Below are positions 30,754-39,843 of a stretch of 64,000 nucleotides of DNA, piece by piece (positions within the stretch are counted from its first letter, which is position 1; each line of letters opens with the position of its first letter). This DNA is from an uncultured Corynebacterium sp. (GTDB lineage: Bacteria; Actinomycetota; Actinomycetes; Mycobacteriales; Mycobacteriaceae), in contig NZ_CAMIFY010000007.1 in NCBI RefSeq assembly GCF_946222985.1, forward strand, positions 1 to 64,000, in the 5' to 3' direction. The notes below the pieces were generated by a model. That model searched no databases, was not told the DNA's origin, and saw only the letters and a list, made by a program, of their open reading frames with translations. A program made the position numbers and the translations under genes.

Positions 30754-32309
30754 TACGACGCCCCTTCGCTGACGTTGTCGAGGTTGCCGAAGGCGATCGC
30801 CTCCGACGGGTCGCCCAGCGCCGCTTCGACGTAGGCGGTGACGTCGACGAGCGCGTCACCGGCGGCGCCGGTCCAGGTGGCGACGACGCCGGCGAAGACG
30901 AACATCGCCAGGCTGGCCACCGCGAGGAACGCCGACGGGGCGACGAGTCCGCCGCGCACGCGCAGCTCGTCGTCGATGCCCTGCATCGGGCGGCCCCAGA
31001 ACACGCCGCGCCACACGCGGACCATGGACAGCAGAGCGCCGAGCGAGGCGAGCACGATCGCGGCGATGACGACCACGGACCGGGCGTCGCCGCCCGATGC
31101 CGCGGCGAAGACCACGCCGATCTTGCCCCACAGGCCGGAGAACGGCGGGAAGCCGACGATGGAGAAGGCCATCGCGGCGAACACCCAGGCCACCAGCGGA
31201 TCCCGGCGGGCCAGACCCGACAGGCGGGTCAGCGTGCCGGTGCCGTAGGTCTCCTCGATGGCGCCGGAGGCCATCACCAGCGAACCGACGGTGACCATGT
31301 GGTGCACCGCGTAGAAGATGCCCGCGGCGAGCACCGCGGAGGTGTCGCCGTCGGTGAACGCCAGCACCACCAGGATGAACGGCATGCCGTTGACCATCTG
31401 GTACGCCAGCACCTGGCGCATCGTCTTCTCCGCCAGGCCGGCGTAGGCGCCGACGAGCATGGAGGCGACCATCAACGCGATGATCGGCCAGTGCCACGAC
31501 GGATCGGCGTCGACGATGACCACGTAGATGCGGAAGAGCATGTACACGGCGACCTTGGTGTGGACCGCCGAGAAGATGGCCATCACCGCCGGCGACGTCG
31601 ACGGGTAGGTGCGCGGCAGCCACGTGTGCACCGGCACCAGGCCCGCCTTGACGCTCAGGGCGATGATGATCAAGCCCAGCGCCACCGTGCCGGGGCCGCC
31701 GCCGGAGGCCATGCCCGCCAGCAGCGCGATGTTGACCGAGCCCACCGAGCCGTAGACGAAGGCGACGCCGATGAGCAGCACCGTCGACGTCATCAAGTTG
31801 ATCAAGACGAAGGAACGCCCCGCGGCGAGGCGGTGCCACGTGCCGGTCACGGCGATCAGGCCGTAGGAGGGAAGCAGCATCACCTCCATGAACACGAAGA
31901 AGTTGAACAGGTCGGCGGTGAGGAACGCGCCGGCCATGCCCGAGACCATCATCAGGGTCAGGGCGGGGAAGAACCGCGCGCCGTTTTCACCGGCGGCCTG
32001 GGCGAACCAGCAACCGACGAAGACGACCAGCGACGCGACGCCGAGCATGAGCAGCGAGAAGCCGTCGGCGACGAACGGGATGGACACGCCGCCGGGGAAA
32101 CCGCCGACGTTGTGCCCGATCGGCCCGTCGGACATGACGCGGTAGAGAAGGAAGAACGACGCCACGGACAACAGGGCAGGGGTGGCGATGGACAGGGCGA
32201 CCCGGACGGGCGCCCAGGGAACCACGGCCGCGACGCCCGCCAACAACAGCGGAATGATCGCGAGCATGGGCAACAGTGCGGAAAGCGTCTCCGCGGACAT
32301 GCCGGACAT
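30753..32309 (-). CDS. mrpD: Na+/H+ antiporter subunit D
   Basis: 518 residues and about 14 membrane helices, homologous to proton-pumping subunits of complex I (NuoM/N type). The key Glu is in the FVFMEVMLLPSYGL helix and the Lys in LSVKAGLVPVHTWLPRTYP, the proton path residues of the family. ATG shares one base with the mrpC stop (TGATG), so translation is coupled. Confidence 0.93.
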   Translation of the reverse strand: MSGMSAETLSALLPMLAIIPLLLAGVAAVVPWAPVRVALSIATPALLSVASFFLLYRVMSDGPIGHNVGGFPGGVSIPFVADGFSLLMLGVASLVVFVGCWFAQAAGENGARFFPALTLMMVSGMAGAFLTADLFNFFVFMEVMLLPSYGLIAVTGTWHRLAAGRSFVLINLMTSTVLLIGVAFVYGSVGSVNIALLAGMASGGGPGTVALGLIIIALSVKAGLVPVHTWLPRTYPSTSPAVMAIFSAVHTKVAVYMLFRIYVVIVDADPSWHWPIIALMVASMLVGAYAGLAEKTMRQVLAYQMVNGMPFILVVLAFTDGDTSAVLAAGIFYAVHHMVTVGSLVMASGAIEETYGTGTLTRLSGLARRDPLVAWVFAAMAFSIVGFPPFSGLWGKIGVVFAAASGGDARSVVVIAAIVLASLGALLSMVRVWRGVFWGRPMQGIDDELRVRGGLVAPSAFLAVASLAMFVFAGVVATWTGAAGDALVDVTAYVEAALGDPSEAIAFGNLDNVSEGAS

Positions 32310-32752
32310 CAGCGATCACCGTCCTGGGGAGCTTCGGGCGGGTAGTTCTCGTGGCGGACCGACCCGACGCCGGCACCGGCGTCGGCCGGGCGGCGACGAC
32401 GGGCCTTGCGGCCGGCCGTCGACATCTGCGCGTTGGCCTCGCGGTCCTCGTGGATGCGGGTGTCGTCGTCGCGACCCAGGGCCGCCATGGCCAACATGAA
32501 CGCGGTGACCGCCATGGTGATGACGATCGCCGTGAGCACGAAGGCCTGCGGCAGCGCATCGGCCGCGGTCTCGGGCTCGGCGCGGGCCATCAACGGCTCC
32601 TCGCGCCACGCGCCGACGCCGGCGGACAGGATGATCAGGTTCGCGGCATGCGAGATGAACGTCATCCCGATGACGATGCGCACCATGCCGCGCTGCAGCA
32701 CCAGGTAGGCGCCGCCGCCGGCCAAGATGGCCGCGATGAAGGCGATGATCAT
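32309..32752 (-). CDS. mrpC: Na+/H+ antiporter subunit C
   Basis: 147 residues. Three membrane helices (VRIVIGMTFISHAANLIIL and QAFVLTAIVITMAVTAFMLA are typical NuoK/MrpC blocks), then a basic and Pro-rich C-terminal tail of about 45 residues not found in short family members. Its ATG overlaps the mrpA stop as ATGA. Confidence 0.92.
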   Translation of the reverse strand: MIIAFIAAILAGGGAYLVLQRGMVRIVIGMTFISHAANLIILSAGVGAWREEPLMARAEPETAADALPQAFVLTAIVITMAVTAFMLAMAALGRDDDTRIHEDREANAQMSTAGRKARRRRPADAGAGVGSVRHENYPPEAPQDGDR

Positions 32753-35700
32753 GCCCGCACCTCCTCGTTGTCGGTGGATTCGGGGTCGGTGCCCGCGTCA
32801 CGGGGCTCCTTGCCGTCGTAAAGCTCGTCGGGAATGCCGTCGCCGGCGGGATCGCCCGGAGCGGAATTCGGCGCGAGCGCCGCGACCGGCTTCTGCCGGG
32901 GCGGAATGTGCAGGCCCGTGCGGTGGGCCACCTGCGGACCGAGCTCGTCGTCCGACTTCGGCGAACCCGGCCGCGTCGGGCCGCCCAGGTGATTGAGGGC
33001 GGTGGAGACGATGGCCAGCACCGCCAGGTAAACGCCGACGTCGAAGATCAACGCCGTGGTCAGGTGCATGTCACCCAGGTAGCCGTACAGCGGTGCCAGG
33101 AACGAACCCTTGGCGTAACCGACGAAACCGATGCTGATGGCCACGATCACGCCGAACCCGGCGAACAGGTACGGCACGTTGCGCGGCAGCACCGGACGGT
33201 CGTCGGGCTGCGACAGGTACTTCAGCATCAGCGACGACGCACCGATCAGCGCGGCGTTGAAGCCGCCGCCCGGCTCGTTGCCGCCGCGGAAGAGCACGAT
33301 CACCGACAGCACGAACAGCAGCGGCGTCATCCACGTCACGAGCTTGCGCATCGGCAGCGAATTCAACCCCGGCTGCGGCAGGGCCGACGGACGGCCCGGG
33401 TAATGCGGCCAGCGCGGCATCGACGAAACCACCGCGGCCATCGCGATGCCGGCCATGCCGAGCACCGCCAGCTCGCCCAAGGTATCGAAGGCACGGAACT
33501 CGACGAGGATCGTGTTGACCACGTTGTTCTCCGACGTGATCTCCGGGCCCTCGCTGAGGTACCACTGCGCGATGTCCGGCTTGTCGCGGCGGCCCGTCAG
33601 GGTCCACACCGCGGCGAAGGTGGACACGGCCACGCCCAGGGCGATGACCCCGGCGACGATCCGGCGTGTGCGGCCCGTGCCGGAGAAGGCGCGGGGCTGG
33701 TGGCGCAGGACCAGCATCATCAGCACGACGGTGAGGACCTCGACGAGGAACTGCGTCATCGCCACGTCCGGGGCGCCGAGCAACAGCACCTGCAGGGTCA
33801 CGCCCGTGCCGGTGACGCCGAGCAGCACCGCCGCCTGCAGGCGATTGCGCGCCTGCACCGTGGCGATGACGCCGATGGCGATGATGGTCAGCGGGATGAG
33901 GTCCATCCACGAGTCGATGCCGTCGACCTTGTCGGGCAGCTCCATGCCGCCGACGCCGGGCATCGCGAACATCGCCGCCGCGTAGGCGACGATGACCACG
34001 AGCATGGGCAGCAGGTGGCGGGTCGGGGAGTGGGAATCGCCCAGTGCCGCCAGACGGCGGGCGACCAGGCCGGCGGTTCGCGAACCGAACGACAGCGCCT
34101 GGATGCCGGTGAACGGGAAGAGCTTGCGGTCGGCCAGCGCCTGGTGGACGCGGCGACGGGCGACGACGATGGCCACGCCGACGACCAGCACGATGATCGA
34201 GATGATCAGCGGCAGGTTCACGCCGTGCCACAGCGTCAGGTGCGTCTCGGCGTACTCGCCGCCGAGGACCGTGCGGGCCACCGAATCGAGCGGGCCGTCG
34301 AGCATCGGGCCGATGAGGAACGCCAGCGGCAGCGACAGCACGCCGGGCACCGCGGCCGGCAGCCACAGGGCGACCGGGGCCTCGCGGACCTCGGACATGT
34401 CGCGGGTGCCGTCGATGAAGGCGCCGAAGATCAGGCGCGCCGAGTAGGTGAACGTGGCGATGGCGCCGATGGTCGCGGCGACCAGCAGGACGACGACTCC
34501 GGCGTCGCCCAGCGGCGCGTCGGTGAAGGCCTCGAGCATGCCCTCTTTGGACAGGAAGCCCAGGGTCGGCGGGACCGCCGCCATCGACGCGGCGCCGATG
34601 ACCATCGACCCGAAGGTCCACGGCATGCGGCGCACCAGCGGGCCCAGACGACGGATGTCGCGGGTGCCGGTCTGGTGGTCGATGGTGCCGGCCAGCATGA
34701 ACAGCGAGCACTTGAACAGCGCGTGCGCCATGGTGTGCACCACCGCGGCGACGATGGCGAAGTGCGTGCCCACGCCGATGGTCGCCACGATCCAACCCAG
34801 CTGCGAGACCGTGGAGTACGCCACCAGGCGCTTCAGGTCCGTCTGCTGGATGGCGAAGATCGCCGCGGATACGGCGGTGGCCATGCCGACGACGATGAGC
34901 AGCACCTGCCAGGCGGACACGTGGGCGAAGGCCGTCGAAAAGCGCAGCAGCAGGTAAATGCCGGCCTTGACCACGGCCGCGGCGTGCAGGAACGCCGACA
35001 CCGGCGTCGCCGCGGCCATCGCCTCGGGCAGCCACGACTGGAACGGCAGCTGGGCGGCCTTGGTGAACGCGCCCAGCGCGACCAGGACGGCCACCAGCGT
35101 CGTCAGGCTCGAGCCCGACAGGAAACCGGAGCCCGCGCCGCCGCCGGAACCGGCCGCCGCGCCACCGCGCCAGACCTCGTGGGCCAGCATCTCGGTGAGG
35201 TTGGTCGTCCCCGTCGCCCACACGGCGATGCCCAGGGCGGCCAGCAGCAGCAGGCCGCCGGTGAACGTCAGCAGCAGGGTGCGCAGCGACCCGGCCTCGC
35301 CGGACGAGCCCGACCGCGCGATCAGCAGGAACGAGGCGATCGACACCAGTTCCCAGCCGATGAACAGCAGCACCACGTCGTCGGCCAGCACCAGCAGCAG
35401 CACCGCCAGCATGAAGGCCGTCATCAGGACGTAGAAGCTCATGTTCCCGTCGCGCGGCGGCAGGTAGGCGGTGGAGTAGATGAACACCGCCGAGCCGATG
35501 ATCAGCGCCAACAGCGCGAAAACCAGGGATAGCGGATCGAGGCGGAGCGCGAACTCCACCCCAACGTCGCCCGGTAGCAGCGCGCCGGCCCACTGCCCGC
35601 TCCACGTGATCGGATTCCCGTCGAGGACACCGTCGGCCAGACGCGCCAACTGCACGATCGTCGCGACGAAGAACGCCACGATCGGCCAGCCGGCGTGCCT

Positions 35701-35775
35701 GCCGAGAACTTTCACGAAAAGAGGGGTGAGGGCCAGCGCGACCGCGACCAAGGCGGGGACGCTGAGCAATGTCAC
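32749..35775 (-). CDS. mrpA: Na+/H+ antiporter subunit A with fused subunit B
   Basis: 1008 residues, first gene of the operon. The first two thirds are the NuoL-like MrpA: FIGWELVSIASFLL with the proton-path Glu, FTKAAQLPFQSWLPEAMAAATPVSA (here shown as QLPFQSWLPEAMAAATP) and AVVKAGIYLL with the Lys. The last third (from about LVTWMTPLLFVLSVIVLFRGG) is MrpB, which accounts for the lack of a separate mrpB gene. The final 80 residues are polar. GTG 35775 follows AAAGG. The complex exchanges cytoplasmic Na+ for H+. Confidence 0.94.
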   Translation of the reverse strand: MTLLSVPALVAVALALTPLFVKVLGRHAGWPIVAFFVATIVQLARLADGVLDGNPITWSGQWAGALLPGDVGVEFALRLDPLSLVFALLALIIGSAVFIYSTAYLPPRDGNMSFYVLMTAFMLAVLLLVLADDVVLLFIGWELVSIASFLLIARSGSSGEAGSLRTLLLTFTGGLLLLAALGIAVWATGTTNLTEMLAHEVWRGGAAAGSGGGAGSGFLSGSSLTTLVAVLVALGAFTKAAQLPFQSWLPEAMAAATPVSAFLHAAAVVKAGIYLLLRFSTAFAHVSAWQVLLIVVGMATAVSAAIFAIQQTDLKRLVAYSTVSQLGWIVATIGVGTHFAIVAAVVHTMAHALFKCSLFMLAGTIDHQTGTRDIRRLGPLVRRMPWTFGSMVIGAASMAAVPPTLGFLSKEGMLEAFTDAPLGDAGVVVLLVAATIGAIATFTYSARLIFGAFIDGTRDMSEVREAPVALWLPAAVPGVLSLPLAFLIGPMLDGPLDSVARTVLGGEYAETHLTLWHGVNLPLIISIIVLVVGVAIVVARRRVHQALADRKLFPFTGIQALSFGSRTAGLVARRLAALGDSHSPTRHLLPMLVVIVAYAAAMFAMPGVGGMELPDKVDGIDSWMDLIPLTIIAIGVIATVQARNRLQAAVLLGVTGTGVTLQVLLLGAPDVAMTQFLVEVLTVVLMMLVLRHQPRAFSGTGRTRRIVAGVIALGVAVSTFAAVWTLTGRRDKPDIAQWYLSEGPEITSENNVVNTILVEFRAFDTLGELAVLGMAGIAMAAVVSSMPRWPHYPGRPSALPQPGLNSLPMRKLVTWMTPLLFVLSVIVLFRGGNEPGGGFNAALIGASSLMLKYLSQPDDRPVLPRNVPYLFAGFGVIVAISIGFVGYAKGSFLAPLYGYLGDMHLTTALIFDVGVYLAVLAIVSTALNHLGGPTRPGSPKSDDELGPQVAHRTGLHIPPRQKPVAALAPNSAPGDPAGDGIPDELYDGKEPRDAGTDPESTDNEEVRA

Positions 35776-36080
35776 GGCGGGTGTCGCCTTTCTATTTCAA
35801 CGGACCGGCTTTGTCTTCGGGCGCGCCACCGGATCCGCCCGGAATGGGTCGGGATCTGGTATTGAACCGGATTCCACAGTAGCAACAGGGGCCACCGGCG
35901 TTCATGCCGGACGACGTCGCGACATGGGCGGATACATATATCTCTATCCCTCGCTTTGCGACGGTCACCGGGTGCACCCGATCCCCTCGTTTCCCGCGGC
36001 GGGCGGCTTCGGGGACCAATCGCGGGCCGCGCACGGCGTAGCGCGCCGAAAAGCGCTGCGCGGGCGATAGATTCGACAAC
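35776..36080. other. Divergent promoter region, mrp operon and YhgE-like gene
   Basis: About 305 bases without a gene. It must hold both promoters; TACATATATCTCTATCC near 35933 is the only AT-rich run. One exact GCTTTGCGACG word is at 35953-35963. No operator that I can name. Confidence 0.6.
35953..35963 (+). repeat. GCTTTGCGACG word
   Basis: Divergent intergenic region ahead of mrpA and the YhgE-like gene. Confidence 0.9.
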
Positions 36081-37913
36081 ATGGCTCCCCGGAAGGGCGG
36101 CGTCCGCCGCGCGTTGTTGTCCCTGCTCCTGATCCTGCCGCTGATCGCCGGCGCGGGGTACCTCGCCTGGTCCGGCACCGGGCTGTCGGCGGCGTGGACC
36201 GCCGACGGCGAGGAGGCCGGCCGCGCACCCGAGCCGGTGCCGGGCATCGACGTTGGACAGGTCCAGGACGCGCGCCGGGCGCTCGGCGAGGCCGGAACGC
36301 AGGCCGGGTTCCTCGAAGCGGGCTTCGGTCAGGCGCGCGACGGCGTCGGCGAACTCAAGGACGGTGGCACCGAACTGGTGGAGGGCACCGGGGAAGTGCG
36401 CCAGGGTGCGGCGGACCTGGCCGCCGGCATGACCGACCTGCAGGCGGGAACCGGGCAGCTGGGCCAGGGCGCCCGCGAGATCGCCGACGGCGCCGGGGCC
36501 ATCGCCGACAGCGTCGGTTTGCTCAATGTCGCCGTCGGCCAGGTGGAAACGGCGCTCGGCCCGGCCAAGGAATCGTTGCGCGCCGCCGGCGGCCCCGACG
36601 CGGAGGGGGCGATCGCGGACCTGGAGGCGCTGGAGCGGCAGTTGGGGCTGGTGGACTTCACTGCCGTCGCCGGCGAGGCCGACCGCTTCCGCCGCGGTGC
36701 CGATGACCTGTCGTACCAGCTCAACACCCCCGGCGCGGAGTACCACGACGGCATCTACGACGCGACGGCCGGCGCCGGTGCGTTGCGCGACGGCACCGCC
36801 GAACTCGACGATGGCGCCCGCCGCCTCGACGAGGGCCTGGTGGAGCTCGACGACGGCTCCGGCCGCCTCGACGACATGGCGACGACCACCGCGGACAAGA
36901 TCCGCGAGGCGCAGCGGACGATGCCGGTGCCGACCGGCGATCAGCTCGCCGCCGCCGGACTCGGCGGTGGCCCGGGCGCCGGTGACGGGTCGGGAGACGA
37001 TGCCGGCGGCGAGAACGCCGCCGCCGACGCGACCCTCGCACCCACCCTGGCGTTCATGGTGTCCGCCCTGGTCATGCTCGCGGCCTCGGCCCTGTGGTTG
37101 GTGGCGGCGCCGGGACGCGGCGACGTCGTCAAGCGGAAGGTGACCGTGCGCGCGATGGCGGCCATGATCGCCGGCATCGTGGCCATCGGCGCCGTGGTGC
37201 TGTTCATCATGGCCGACGGCATGGACCTTCTGCGCGGCGTGACCAGCGTGATCGTGCTGACGCTCGCCGCCCTCGCCGCCACCGCCGTCGCCCGCGCCGT
37301 GATGGTCGTCTTCGGCGTGACGTGGGGGCGCGTGGTGATCCTCGCCGGGATGGTGCTGCAGGTCGGCGTCATCGGCTGGGTGTGGCGCACCGCCGCCTCG
37401 ACGACCGCCGGCGACGTCGAACCGTCGTCGGTGTGGGGCGTCGTCGCCGCGCTGCTGCCGCTGCATCACCCGACCGCGGCGCTGACCGCGCTCGGCAACG
37501 CCGGTTCGACGGTGATGTGGGGGACGTCGGCGGGAGTGCTGTTGGCGCTGGTGGTCATCGGTGCGCTGACCGAGCGCTTCGGCGGTGGCCGACGGGCCGC
37601 CTTCGCCGCGGCCGGTGGTGCCGGTGGTGTCGGCGGCGCTGCCGTTGCCGCCACGGGCGGGAGCCGGGCCTCGAATGCGAAGCGGGAAGCCGGGCAAGAG
37701 CCCGAACTGAAGCCCGTGCCCGCGCCTGAACCCACGCCCGAGACGCAGCCGAATCCCGAGCCGGAACCGGCCACCGAGGAGTTCCACCGGGTCACGGCCC
37801 CTGACGGCGACACCAACATTGTCGAGACCAACGGCGCCGGCACCAACGGCGTCGACGCTGACGGCGGTGAAGATGAGGGCGAAACGGGAAACGGTGGCGT
37901 CGTAAAGCACTAG
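36081..37913 (+). CDS. YhgE/Pip-like membrane protein
   Basis: 610 residues. One N-terminal membrane helix (about 10-32), an extracytoplasmic region with repeated seven-residue D-G units (GELKDGGTELVEGTG, GTAELDDGARRLDEG, ELDDGSGRLDD) typical of the YhgE/Pip superfamily, then five or six membrane helices (about 315-510). A Pro/Glu-rich cytoplasmic tail of 100 residues ends in GGVVKH, encoded by a GCTTTACGACG word. Related proteins include phage infection protein and ABC-2-like exporters; no ATPase gene is next to it. Role unknown. Confidence 0.75.
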   Translation: MAPRKGGVRRALLSLLLILPLIAGAGYLAWSGTGLSAAWTADGEEAGRAPEPVPGIDVGQVQDARRALGEAGTQAGFLEAGFGQARDGVGELKDGGTELVEGTGEVRQGAADLAAGMTDLQAGTGQLGQGAREIADGAGAIADSVGLLNVAVGQVETALGPAKESLRAAGGPDAEGAIADLEALERQLGLVDFTAVAGEADRFRRGADDLSYQLNTPGAEYHDGIYDATAGAGALRDGTAELDDGARRLDEGLVELDDGSGRLDDMATTTADKIREAQRTMPVPTGDQLAAAGLGGGPGAGDGSGDDAGGENAAADATLAPTLAFMVSALVMLAASALWLVAAPGRGDVVKRKVTVRAMAAMIAGIVAIGAVVLFIMADGMDLLRGVTSVIVLTLAALAATAVARAVMVVFGVTWGRVVILAGMVLQVGVIGWVWRTAASTTAGDVEPSSVWGVVAALLPLHHPTAALTALGNAGSTVMWGTSAGVLLALVVIGALTERFGGGRRAAFAAAGGAGGVGGAAVAATGGSRASNAKREAGQEPELKPVPAPEPTPETQPNPEPEPATEEFHRVTAPDGDTNIVETNGAGTNGVDADGGEDEGETGNGGVVKH

Positions 37914-37965
37914 GACGCGGGCGCCACCGCTCGCCGAAGCGGCGCGGCCTCCCACCGCGCACGAA

Positions 37966-38000
37966 AAAACCGCCGTCCGCTTTCGCGGATCGGCGGTTTT
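37966..38000. terminator. Two-way terminator between the YhgE-like gene and tRNA-Pro
   Basis: CCGCCGTCCGC (37970-37980) pairs with GCGGATCGGCGG (one bulged T) around TTTC, flanked by A6 and T4. It ends both the plus-strand gene and the minus-strand tRNA transcript. Confidence 0.8.
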
Positions 38001-38005
38001 CGTTG

Positions 38006-38082
<77 letters not shown>

Positions 38083-38231
38083 GTAAAGATCGTCGCTGCG
38101 CTTCCTTCGGCCGCAATCGGCGGCCAGCGGCGCGCGCTGCAACGTCGATTACTGTAGACCGTCCCCGTCGGAAAAGGCAAAACGGCAGATGGGACGGGGT
38201 AGCGCAGGTGCGGGCGTCCGGGGCTCCCCGG

Positions 38232-39230
38232 TCACGCCTCGCGCGCGACGACCTCGATCAGCGTCGCCGAGGGGCGGCAGAACAGGCGGACCGGAGCGTA
38301 CGGCGAGGTGCCCAGGCCGTTGGTGACGTGCAGCCACGTCCGCTCGGTCCACCGCGACAGACCCGACGCCCGCGACCGGTCGATGCCGCAGTTGGTGACG
38401 ATGGCGCGCTCGCCGGGCAGGCACACCTGCCCGCCGTGGGTGTGGCCCGACATGACCAGGTCGTAGCCGTCCTCGGCGAAGCGGTCGAGCACCCGCGGCT
38501 CCGGGGAGTGGGCGAGCCCGATGGCCAGGTCGGCGTCGGCGTTGGGGGCGCCGGCGACGGTGTCGTAGTCGTCGAGGCCGTGGTGGGGGTCGTCGACGCC
38601 GGTGACGGCCAGGCGCACGCCGCCGGCGACGAACTCGAGGCGCTCGTGGGTGGCGTCGCTCCAGCCGCGCTCGATGAACGCCGCGCGCATGCCTTCCCAC
38701 GGGAGCTTCTCCTCGGACGGGCGGCGCTTCTTGCCCGTCAGGTAGCGCAGGGGGTTGACGGGTCGCGGCCCGAAGTAGTCGTTGGTGCCGAAGACGAACA
38801 CGCCCGGCCGGTTGAGCAGGGGCCCGAGTGCGTCGAGGACGGCGGGCACGGCGTCGGCCGCACCGAGGTTGTCGCCGGTGTTGACCACCAGGTCGGGGGC
38901 CAGGGCGTCGAGGCGGGAGACCCACCGCTGCTTCTTGCGGTGCGCCCGCGTCATGTGGAAGTCCGACAGGTGCAGGATCCGCATCGGCTCGGCGCCGGCG
39001 GGCAGCAGCGGCACGCGCACGCGCTTGAGGCGGAACGCCTTGAGCTCGATCTGATTGGCGTAGAGGAACGTCGCCGCGCCCAGCAGGCCCGCGCCCGCGG
39101 CGGCCTTCGCGGCCGTTTTCGCCCCTTGCTTGACGACGTCGACCGCCCCCGCCGTCCGCCCGTTTTTCCGGGAGAGGGCGCGTCGGGTGGACGAGGGGCG
39201 TCGGAAAGCGTTCGCAATGTTTTCAGGCAC
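38232..39230 (-). CDS. Metallophosphoesterase, membrane-associated
   Basis: 332 residues; homologue by position of M. tuberculosis Rv3683, next to the class A PBP gene. Calcineurin-like motifs in order: LHLSDFHMTRAH (D-x-H), VVNTGDNLGA (GDxx), FGTNDYFG (GNxD/E variant, with Thr before Asn), GLAHSP and MSGHTHGGQVCLPG (GHxH). One membrane helix lies near residues 45-62. GTG 39230 is the only start before the basic N-terminus. Close relatives include YaeI-type phosphodiesterases. Substrate unknown. Confidence 0.85.
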   Translation of the reverse strand: MPENIANAFRRPSSTRRALSRKNGRTAGAVDVVKQGAKTAAKAAAGAGLLGAATFLYANQIELKAFRLKRVRVPLLPAGAEPMRILHLSDFHMTRAHRKKQRWVSRLDALAPDLVVNTGDNLGAADAVPAVLDALGPLLNRPGVFVFGTNDYFGPRPVNPLRYLTGKKRRPSEEKLPWEGMRAAFIERGWSDATHERLEFVAGGVRLAVTGVDDPHHGLDDYDTVAGAPNADADLAIGLAHSPEPRVLDRFAEDGYDLVMSGHTHGGQVCLPGERAIVTNCGIDRSRASGLSRWTERTWLHVTNGLGTSPYAPVRLFCRPSATLIEVVAREA

Positions 39231-39320
39231 GACGTCAACGCTACCGCCCCGGTCGCCCGGGGCCGTCCAACCGCCCGGATCGTCGGGTGGGCCGGCCGCG
39301 GGGTGCGTAAGGTTTTCGGC

Positions 39321-39779
39321 ATGAGCGAACTCAAGGCAACCATCGTTTCGGACATGACCGCCGCCATGAAGGCCCGCGACAAGGCCACCGTCGGCGCACT
39401 GCGGATGCTCAAGGCCGCGATCCAGACCGAGGAAGTGTCCGGGTCCAAGCACGAGCTGACCGACGAGGAGGTGCTGAAGGTCATCGAGCGCGAGATCAAG
39501 AAGCGCCGCGAGTCCGCCGAGATGTACAAGGACAACGGGCGCCCGGAGCTGGCCGAGGGCGAGCTCGCCGAGGCGGAGGTCTTCGCCCGCTACCAGCCTA
39601 AGCAGCTCGACGACGATGAGCTGGCCGCGCTCGTCGACGACGCGGTCGCCGAGGTCGCCGGCGACGGCGAGGCGTCGATGAAGCAGATGGGGCAGATCAT
39701 GAAGGCCGCGCAGGCCAAGGCCGCCGGTCGCGTCGACGGCAAGCGCCTGTCGACGGCCGTCAAGGCGCGGCTGGGCTAG
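39321..39779 (+). CDS. yqeY: GatB/YqeY domain protein
   Basis: 152 residues, all helical, related to the tail domain of the Asp/Glu-tRNA amidotransferase subunit GatB. Opening MSELKATIVSDMTAAMKARDKATVGALRML and the core IEREIKKRRESAEMY and FARYQPKQLDDDEL are diagnostic (quoted in parts). It is thought to bind tRNA, but the free-standing protein has no firm role. It is divergent from the phosphoesterase and convergent with the PBP gene. Confidence 0.93.
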   Translation: MSELKATIVSDMTAAMKARDKATVGALRMLKAAIQTEEVSGSKHELTDEEVLKVIEREIKKRRESAEMYKDNGRPELAEGELAEAEVFARYQPKQLDDDELAALVDDAVAEVAGDGEASMKQMGQIMKAAQAKAAGRVDGKRLSTAVKARLG

Positions 39780-39843
39780 CCGGCTCGGTCAGCGCGCCCA
39801 GCCAGCGCGGCTTGGCTGCCCCGCCCGGTCGGCGCGGCCCCGG

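Noticed and set aside
32908..35532. 874-residue plus-strand open frame
   Set aside because: Exactly antisense to mrpA; composition (Arg, His, Gln, Asp) is that of the complement of hydrophobic codons.
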